From Pseudomonadota bacterium (GTDB lineage: Bacteria > Pseudomonadota > Alphaproteobacteria > Azospirillales > Azospirillaceae): a DNA stretch of 7,408 bases. Below, piece by piece: positions 1 to 4,806 of this stretch. The notes below the pieces were generated by a model. It made no database searches, had not been told where the DNA came from, and was given only the letters and a program-made list of their open reading frames with translations. The stretch covers positions 1-7,408 of the forward strand of contig JAEYOB010000674.1 in NCBI GenBank assembly GCA_023412175.1, in the 5' to 3' direction. Position 1 is the first letter of the stretch. Every line of letters starts with the position of its first letter. The position numbers and the translations under genes are program-made.

Positions 1-109
1 GGTTCAAGGCGCCAAGGCGGCCCGAGCCCCGGACAAACCGGAGGCACCCGAAGTTTCGGGAGGAAACGCGGGGGCGGAAAGCGGCAGCTTTCCGCCCCTC
101 AGCATTTGA
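1..109 (+). CDS. C-terminal end of an unidentified upstream protein (partial)
   Basis: The frame starting at base 2 is open from the window edge to a TGA at 107-109 and gives a 35-residue tail rich in Ala, Pro, Glu and Gly, ending in FPPLSI. Its composition (acidic, Pro/Ala-rich, about two thirds G/C at third positions) looks like a disordered C-terminus of a real alphaproteobacterial protein. The other two plus frames are also open here, but the third is Arg-rich in the way typical of an out-of-frame reading. No domain is visible, so no function is proposed. A perfect 12-bp hairpin (71-98) lies inside the last codons, and a short inverted repeat CCCGAA-GT-TTCGGG is at 47-60. The reading frame is a judgement from composition; homology of the full gene would settle it. 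Confidence 0.4.
   Translation, partial: VQGAKAARAPDKPEAPEVSGGNAGAESGSFPPLSI
71..98 (+). terminator. Perfect 12-bp GC-rich hairpin, probable terminator of the upstream gene
   Basis: GGGGCGGAAAGC (71-82) and GCTTTCCGCCCC (87-98) are exact reverse complements separated by the 4-base loop GGCA. The stem is strong. What follows (TCAGCATTTGAG) is only weakly T-rich, so termination may not be classical intrinsic. It sits at the junction between the probable upstream reading frame and the DUF1289 gene, overlapping the last codons of the former. Confidence 0.55.
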
Positions 110-177
110 GGGCCGTCCGAAAGCCGATTTCACAGCGTGAACTTGACCGGGCGGCGCGGACGTGCCACCTCCAGGGC

Positions 178-312
178 ATGGACGACGAAAATCCCTGCAT
201 CGGCATCTGCGTCATCGGCGAGGACGGTCGCTGCGAAGGCTGCGGCCGTACCGAGGACGAAATCTACGGCACCTCCGACACCGCCGGGGCGGACGCCGCG
301 CTCACCGATTGA
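178..312 (+). CDS. DUF1289 family small cysteine-motif protein
   Basis: The product is a 44-residue protein with the DUF1289 signature: PCIGIC near the N-terminus and CEGCGRTEDEI in the middle, giving four cysteines (CxxxC and CxxC spacing) likely to bind a metal ion. The biochemical role of the family is unknown. The chosen ATG at 178 places the motif at residues 6-27, as in many short members, but no clear Shine-Dalgarno precedes it. The same frame is open upstream to a TTG at 106 that overlaps the TGA of the upstream frame (TTGA), which would give 68 residues and possible translational coupling. After EDEI, family members usually continue with a Trp/Ser helix resembling WxxMSDAE; here the tail (YGTSDTAGADAALTD) is short and unlike that, so the C-terminus is divergent or degenerate. 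A 9-bp hairpin follows six bases after the stop. Family assignment is fairly secure; the start is not. Confidence 0.72.
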   Translation: MDDENPCIGICVIGEDGRCEGCGRTEDEIYGTSDTAGADAALTD

Positions 313-317
313 CCGGC

Positions 318-339
318 GCGACGTCGTTGCCGACGTCGC
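318..339 (+). terminator. 9-bp hairpin just downstream of the DUF1289 gene
   Basis: GCGACGTCG (318-326) and CGACGTCGC (331-339) are perfect reverse complements around the loop TTGC, starting six bases after the TGA. Because CGACGTCG is itself palindromic, the element can also be read as two near-identical tandem 12-mers, CGACGTCGTTGC and CGACGTCGCTGC (319-342). There is no T-run, so the terminator role rests on position and stem strength. Confidence 0.45.
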
Positions 340-466
340 TGCAACTCCCGACGACGCACTCAGGGCGGTTCCGCTTGGCGGCTTCTTCATACGCGCCATG
401 AGGAATGTGCCGGTCGCTCGATTCCGCAAACCTGCGCTCCTATTCCTATCGGCCTAGTTAATCTGT

Positions 467-482
467 AGGGCTATGCAGCCCT
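467..482. repeat. Short inverted repeat AGGGCT-N4-AGCCCT
   Basis: AGGGCT (467-472) and AGCCCT (477-482) are perfect reverse complements around ATGC. It lies in the spacer about 215 bases before the kinase start. It could be a regulator-binding half-site pair, a weak hairpin, or chance; six base pairs alone do not decide. Confidence 0.25.
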
Positions 483-602
483 TGCGAATTCCGTTCCAGT
501 CGTGTTAGCAAGAGGCGTGCACATTGCGAGTGCGCTTTCAGTAAATCCTGTTTGAATAAGTGATCTGCACTGAGAAATTTGCTATTTATGATTGGCGTAT
601 TA

Positions 603-632
603 TTGTCTATGGATGTTGTTTTATCGTTTAAT
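603..632 (+). promoter_or_regulatory. Candidate sigma70-type promoter of the signalling operon
   Basis: TTGTCT (603-608, four of six matches to TTGACA) is followed after 18 bases by TTTAAT (627-632, five of six matches to TATAAT). Transcription would start near 639 and give a leader of about 60 bases. AT-rich DNA makes such matches easy to find, and another -10-like hexamer, TATGAT, lies at 587-592 without a good -35. The call rests on sequence similarity and position only. Confidence 0.3.
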
Positions 633-697
633 ACTGTGTTTTGTTTGTTTTGAGTTCGGCAATCCAGTCAGGCAGCAATCAGTATCGGACCGAAAAA

Positions 698-3600
698 ATG
701 GATCAGCGTTTTGGAGGCGAGTCTCAACTCCGGAACGACAGTGTCAGCCCACGCCCGCCGGCGCGTGGCGGAGCGGTGTTCGGAGGGCTGGGGGGCAACG
801 CCTCCATCGGCGATCCCGCCTGGATCGAGCGTGACGCGGGGCCGGTCTACGCCGTGATCGCCGGCGTGACGATCAGCGTCTTCATCGCGGATCTCCTCAC
901 GCAACTGGGCATCGCCGTCTGGATCCTCTACCTCATCCCGATCATCGTCTCGTTCGTCCTGTGGCATCCGCTGATGCCCCTGAGCCTGGCCGGTGCCGCG
1001 ACGGGTCTGATGGTGCTGGGCTTCTTCATGAGCCCGGCGGGCGTTGACGCTCATTTCGGCCTGGTCAACCGCATCTTCGGCGGGATTACCGCCTGGACGA
1101 TGGGTGCTGCAGGCTACCTGTTCATCAGCGGGAAGCGGGCCGTGCGCCGGCAGGAATGGTTCCAGGCCGGCCAGGTCGGGCTCGCCGAGCGCATGGGGGG
1201 AGAGCTGACCCTGCCGCAGCTCGGCGACAACGTGCTGCGCTACCTCGCCGAGCACCTCGGCGCCCAGGCGGCGGCGATCTACATCCGTGACGGGCATTCC
1301 TTCCGCCGGAGCGCCACCTATGCGGTTCCCGACGGCTGCGGAATCCCCGACGAGATCGGGCTCGGCGACGGCCTTCTGGGGCAGGCGCTGAAGGACGGGC
1401 GCGGGTTTGTGCTGCGCGACGTTCCGGACGGCTATCTCAGCTACGGTTCCGCCCTCGGCCGGGACCGGCCGCGGCATCTGCTCGTCGTGCCGGTCAAGGC
1501 CGACGGCGATGTCAACGCCGCCATCGAACTCGGCTTTGCCGGCGAGATCGGCGAAACCCACATGGAGATGGTGGAGCGTGTTTCGCAGGCGATCGGCACG
1601 GCCGTCCGCTCGTCGACATACCGCGCGCGCCTGCAGGAGCTGCTTGAGGAGACGAGGCGGCAGGCGGAGGAGTTGCAGAAGCAGAGCGAGGAGCTTCGCG
1701 CCAGCAACGAGGAATTGGAGGAGCAGAGCCGCGTCCTCGAGGCCTCCCAGGCGCGCCTCGAGCAGCAGCAGACGGAACTTGAACGGACCAACGCGGAACT
1801 GGAGGAACAGACCAGCCTCCTGGAGGCGCAGCGGTCCGATCTCGAACGGTCGCAGGCGGCCCTGCAGTCGCAGGCCAGCGCGCTGGAACAGGCAAGCCGG
1901 TACAAGTCCGAATTCCTTGCCAACATGTCGCACGAGCTGAGGACGCCCCTGAATTCCTCGCTCATCATGGCGCGACTGCTCGCCGACAACCGCGACGGCA
2001 ACCTGACCTCCGAACAGGTGCGGTACGCGGAAACCATCGAGACGTCCGGCAACGATCTGCTCACGCTGATCAACGACATTCTCGACCTGTCGAAGGTCGA
2101 GGCGGGACGCGTCGATGTGCATGTGGAGCCGATCGGCGTGGCCCGACTGGTCGATAAGCTCGCGCGCACGTTCCAGCCCGTCGCCCAGCAGCGCGGCCTC
2201 GGGTTCCGCACCGACATCGCCGTGGGCACGCCTGAACTCGTGGAAACCGACCCGCAGCGCATCGAGCAGGTGCTCAAGAACTTCCTGTCGAACGCGCTGA
2301 AATTCACCGAGAGCGGCGAGGTCGCGCTCGCGGTGGGCACGGCGCCCGACGGGCGGGTGGCCTTTTCGGTTCGGGACACCGGCATCGGCATCAAGCCCGA
2401 GCAGCGGCAAATCATCTTCGAGGCGTTCCGCCAGGCCGACGGCACGACGAACCGGAAGTACGGCGGCACGGGGCTCGGGCTTTCGATCTCGCGCGAGCTC
2501 TCCCGGCTGCTCGGCGGCGAGATTCTGCTCGACAGCGAGGTCGGCCGTGGCAGCACGTTCACGCTGCTCCTCCCGCCGGTCTACGATCACGCGCTGGTCA
2601 GGCCAAGGGCCGAGCAGCTCGCGGGTGGCGGGGCCGCCCCGGTCCAGGCCGAGGGGGTCGTCTTCCCTCCGGTCGTCAGCCACAACCCCGCCCCGCCGGC
2701 GCCGGTCGCGCGCCTCCATCGGATCGAGGACGACCGCGAAACCCTCACGGGCGACAGCCGCATCATCCTGGTGGTCGAAGACGACCCGAGCTTCGCGCGC
2801 ATTCTCTACGTCATCGCCCGCGAGCAGGGGTTCCAGTGCCTGATCGCGGAGACGGCCGACGAGGGCGTCGCGATGGCCCGGCAATACCTGCCCCACGCGG
2901 TCATCCTGGACATCGAGCTGCCGGACCACACCGGCCTGTCCGTGCTGGACCGGCTCAAGCACAACGTCCGCACCCGGCATATCCCGGTGCACGTCGTCTC
3001 GGGCCACGACTACACGCAGGCGGCCCTGTCCCTCGGCGCCATCGGCTACCTGCTGAAGCCGGCGAAGCGGGAGCAACTGGTGGAGGCGCTCCAGCACCTG
3101 GAACAGCGGCTCGACCGCAAGGTGCGCCGCATCCTGGTCGTCGAGGACGACGCCAGCCAACTGGAAGGCATGCGGCTGCTGCTCGCGTCGAGCGGCGTGG
3201 AGACGGTGGGGGCCGCGTCGGCCGCCGAGTGCCTGCGGCACCTGGAGGAGAGGACTTTCGACTGCATGGTGCTCGACCTCAGCCTGCCCGACATTTCCGG
3301 GTTCGACCTGCTCGACGAGTTGAGCCGCGACGAGGAGCGCGCGTTCCCGCCGGTCATCGTCTACACGGGACGCGACCTGTCGTCCGACGAGGAACTCAGG
3401 CTCCGCCGCTATTCCAAGTCCATCATCGTCAAGGGGGCGAAGTCGCCCGAGCGGTTGCTCGACGAGATCACGCTGTTCCTGCACCAGGTGGTGTCCGACT
3501 TGCCCGGCGAGCAGCAGCGGGTGCTGACGCAGGCGCTGAATCGGGACAGCGCGCTCGAAGGCCGCCGCATCCTGGTGGTCGAGGACGACGTGCGCAACAT

Positions 3601-3940
3601 CTTCGCCGTGACGAGCATCTTCGAACCCCAGGGCAGCGTGGTGCAGATCGCCCGCAACGGGCGGGAGGCGCTCGATGCCCTTGAACGCTCCAAGAGCGCC
3701 GGCCAGCGGATCGACCTCGTCCTGATGGACGTGATGATGCCCGAAATGGACGGTCTGACCGCCACGCGGAAGATCCGCGAGCGTCCGGAGTGGAAGGGGC
3801 TGCCCATCATCGCGCTGACCGCTAAGGCCATGCCGGACGATCAGGAGCAATGCCTGGCCGCCGGAGCCAACGACTACATGGCGAAGCCGCTCAACGTCGA
3901 GAAGCTGCTGTCGCTGGTCCGCGTCTGGATGCCGAGATGA
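698..3940 (+). CDS. Membrane-bound hybrid histidine kinase: 4 TM - GAF - coiled coil - HisKA - HATPase - three receivers
   Basis: This 1080-residue sensor kinase probably autophosphorylates and passes phosphate to its own receivers. Domains in order: four predicted membrane segments (about 50-67, 72-90, 92-112, 124-144) with no large periplasmic loop; a GAF domain (about 160-303); a long Glu/Gln-rich coiled coil (about 308-405); HisKA with H-box SHELRTPLN (phospho-His 412); HATPase with N-box NFLSNALKFT (Asn 532), G1 DTGIGI (560-565) and G2 GGTGLGL (589-595). A Pro/Ala-rich linker (about 627-686) leads to three receivers with phospho-Asp 738, 860 and 1011. Receivers 1 and 3 have the usual Lys-Pro (K787, K1063); receiver 2 has K912 followed by Gly, in KGAKSPERLLDE. 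No HPt domain is present. The ATG at 698 was chosen because coding composition begins there and a weak CGGA lies at 686-689; the frame extends upstream to a TTG at 641, giving an unconvincing N-terminus. The input signal is unknown; the GAF ligand cannot be inferred. Confidence 0.93.
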   Translation: MDQRFGGESQLRNDSVSPRPPARGGAVFGGLGGNASIGDPAWIERDAGPVYAVIAGVTISVFIADLLTQLGIAVWILYLIPIIVSFVLWHPLMPLSLAGAATGLMVLGFFMSPAGVDAHFGLVNRIFGGITAWTMGAAGYLFISGKRAVRRQEWFQAGQVGLAERMGGELTLPQLGDNVLRYLAEHLGAQAAAIYIRDGHSFRRSATYAVPDGCGIPDEIGLGDGLLGQALKDGRGFVLRDVPDGYLSYGSALGRDRPRHLLVVPVKADGDVNAAIELGFAGEIGETHMEMVERVSQAIGTAVRSSTYRARLQELLEETRRQAEELQKQSEELRASNEELEEQSRVLEASQARLEQQQTELERTNAELEEQTSLLEAQRSDLERSQAALQSQASALEQASRYKSEFLANMSHELRTPLNSSLIMARLLADNRDGNLTSEQVRYAETIETSGNDLLTLINDILDLSKVEAGRVDVHVEPIGVARLVDKLARTFQPVAQQRGLGFRTDIAVGTPELVETDPQRIEQVLKNFLSNALKFTESGEVALAVGTAPDGRVAFSVRDTGIGIKPEQRQIIFEAFRQADGTTNRKYGGTGLGLSISRELSRLLGGEILLDSEVGRGSTFTLLLPPVYDHALVRPRAEQLAGGGAAPVQAEGVVFPPVVSHNPAPPAPVARLHRIEDDRETLTGDSRIILVVEDDPSFARILYVIAREQGFQCLIAETADEGVAMARQYLPHAVILDIELPDHTGLSVLDRLKHNVRTRHIPVHVVSGHDYTQAALSLGAIGYLLKPAKREQLVEALQHLEQRLDRKVRRILVVEDDASQLEGMRLLLASSGVETVGAASAAECLRHLEERTFDCMVLDLSLPDISGFDLLDELSRDEERAFPPVIVYTGRDLSSDEELRLRRYSKSIIVKGAKSPERLLDEITLFLHQVVSDLPGEQQRVLTQALNRDSALEGRRILVVEDDVRNIFAVTSIFEPQGSVVQIARNGREALDALERSKSAGQRIDLVLMDVMMPEMDGLTATRKIRERPEWKGLPIIALTAKAMPDDQEQCLAAGANDYMAKPLNVEKLLSLVRVWMPR
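1706..1873 (+). repeat. Two 28-residue coiled-coil repeats inside the hybrid kinase
   Basis: Residues 337-364 and 365-392 align without gaps, starting NEELEEQ and NAELEEQ, with 13 of 28 identical positions (Leu at repeat positions 4, 11, 18 and 25 in both). Twenty-eight residues equal four heptads, as expected for a tandemly duplicated helical signalling segment between GAF and HisKA. The preceding segment 309-336 keeps Leu at positions 4, 18 and 25 and may be a more worn copy. The repeat is very rich in Glu and Gln. Confidence 0.7.
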
Positions 3941-3947
3941 GGGCGCC

Positions 3948-3953
3948 GGGAGA
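3948..3953 (+). promoter_or_regulatory. Ribosome binding site deciding the CheR start
   Basis: GGGAGA is centred about seven bases before the ATG at 3958 (GGGAG ends five bases before it) and is the best Shine-Dalgarno match at this junction. It favours 3958 over the alternative ATG at 3937, which overlaps the kinase stop as ATGA but has only GGA (3927-3929) before it. Confidence 0.5.
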
Positions 3954-3957
3954 ACTG

Positions 3958-4806
3958 ATGCAGGCCCGCGAGATCGAGGTGCGGTTGCTGCTCGACGCGA
4001 TCTATTACCGCTACCAGTACGATTTCCGCGACTACTCGCTTTCCTCGATGGCGCGGCGGCTCGATGCGGCGCGGAACCGCTTCGGGTGCAGCAGCCTGTC
4101 CATGCTGCAGGACAGGGTCCTGCACGATCCGTCGGTGCTGCCCGAACTCCTGGACTGCCTGACCGTCCAGGTCAGCGACATGTTCCGCGACCCATCCTAC
4201 TTCCGCGCGCTGCGCAAGCACGTCGTTCCCTATCTGGCGACATGGCCGTCGTTGAAGGTGTGGGTCGCGGGGTGCGCGGAGGGCGAGGAACTCTATTCGC
4301 TGGTGATCCTGTTCCGCGAGGAGGGGCTGGAGGCGCGCACCCTCTTCTACGCCACCGACATCAATCCGGCCGCGTTGAAGAAGGCCGAAGCCGGCATCTA
4401 CGACCTCAACCGCATTCCGCTGTTCACCCAGAACCACCGCGAGTCGGGCGGGAGGACGTCGCTGGCCGACTACTACACGGCAGCCTATGGAGCGGCGGTG
4501 TTCGACAGGACTCTACGCGATCGCGTCGTCTTTTCGGATCACAGCCTCGCCTCGGATCAGGTGTTCGCCGAGGTCCATCTCGTGTCCTGCCGGAACGTGC
4601 TCATCTATTTCGACCGGAATCTTCAAGACCGCGCGACGGGTCTGTTCAAGGACGCGCTCGTGCATGGCGGGTTCCTCGGCCTCGGGGCGAGGGAGACCAT
4701 GCGGTTCTCGGCCCATGCCGGCGCTTTTGAGGAGTTCGTCGGGCGCGAGCGCATCTACAAGAAGCGCCGGTCGCCTCCAGGGGACATGGGGGGTGCGCAA
4801 GCATGA
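3958..4806 (+). CDS. CheR-type protein-glutamate O-methyltransferase
   Basis: The 282-residue product has the CheR layout: a helical N-terminal domain (about 1-75), then a SAM-dependent methyltransferase fold. CheR enzymes transfer a methyl group from S-adenosylmethionine to glutamates of chemoreceptors. Visible motifs are MFRDPSYF (Arg that contacts SAM in the family), the SAM loop VWVAGCAEGEELYS (101-114), TDIN with Asp134, and CRNVLIYFD (211-219), ending with the typical IYKKR. In the SAM loop the usual Thr/Ser-Thr-Gly-Glu-Glu is Ala-Glu-Gly-Glu-Glu, so Glu108 replaces a conserved Thr. The start at 3958 follows a good GGGAGA; starting at 3937 would add seven residues and overlap the kinase stop. 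The gene overlaps the next by four bases, implying coupled translation. No receptor or CheB lies nearby, so a role in chemotaxis is not indicated; a sensory role with the flanking kinases is inferred. Confidence 0.9.
   Translation: MQAREIEVRLLLDAIYYRYQYDFRDYSLSSMARRLDAARNRFGCSSLSMLQDRVLHDPSVLPELLDCLTVQVSDMFRDPSYFRALRKHVVPYLATWPSLKVWVAGCAEGEELYSLVILFREEGLEARTLFYATDINPAALKKAEAGIYDLNRIPLFTQNHRESGGRTSLADYYTAAYGAAVFDRTLRDRVVFSDHSLASDQVFAEVHLVSCRNVLIYFDRNLQDRATGLFKDALVHGGFLGLGARETMRFSAHAGAFEEFVGRERIYKKRRSPPGDMGGAQA

Larger units (their letters stand above)
340..697. other. Gene-free spacer with an AT-rich leader before the signalling operon
   Basis: No reading frame here has convincing codon use or a recognisable motif. 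Composition changes sharply: 340-457 is ordinary GC-rich DNA, while 541-650 is about 30% GC and 541-700 about 36% (hand count), against coding DNA well above 60%. The AT-rich part includes T-rich runs such as TGTTTTGTTTGTTTTGA (636-652). It ends where codon-biased sequence of the kinase gene begins. This is the natural location of the operon promoter and 5' leader. A six-base-pair inverted repeat lies at 467-482. Confidence 0.6.

Noticed and set aside
319..342. Tandem 12-mers CGACGTCG(T/C)TGC considered as a repeat array
   Set aside because: Only two units, and they are better explained as the arms of one hairpin because the core is self-complementary; no CRISPR or longer array is present.
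137..457. Plus-strand frame covering the DUF1289 gene and the spacer, with a possible frameshifted continuation of DUF1289
   Set aside because: The part after base 312 does not resemble the family's C-terminal helix, has mixed third-base use, and runs through a 9-bp hairpin.
641..697. N-terminal extension of the hybrid kinase from a TTG at 641
   Set aside because: The added 19 residues come from AT-rich leader sequence and lack coding bias; the ATG at 698 fits the composition change.
592..834. Small plus-strand frame starting MAYYCLWMLFYRL, which looks like a short membrane peptide
   Set aside because: Its hydrophobic start comes from AT-rich leader DNA, it uses a TTG start, has no ribosome binding site, and its second half is an out-of-frame reading of the kinase gene.
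2836..3684. 282-residue plus-strand frame inside the kinase receivers
   Set aside because: Arg/Gly/Pro-rich out-of-frame translation overlapping three intact receivers.
668..3850. 1060-residue minus-strand open frame opposite the hybrid kinase
   Set aside because: It is the antisense shadow of a high-GC gene; its product is His/Arg/Asp-rich without any domain, while the plus strand shows full kinase motifs.
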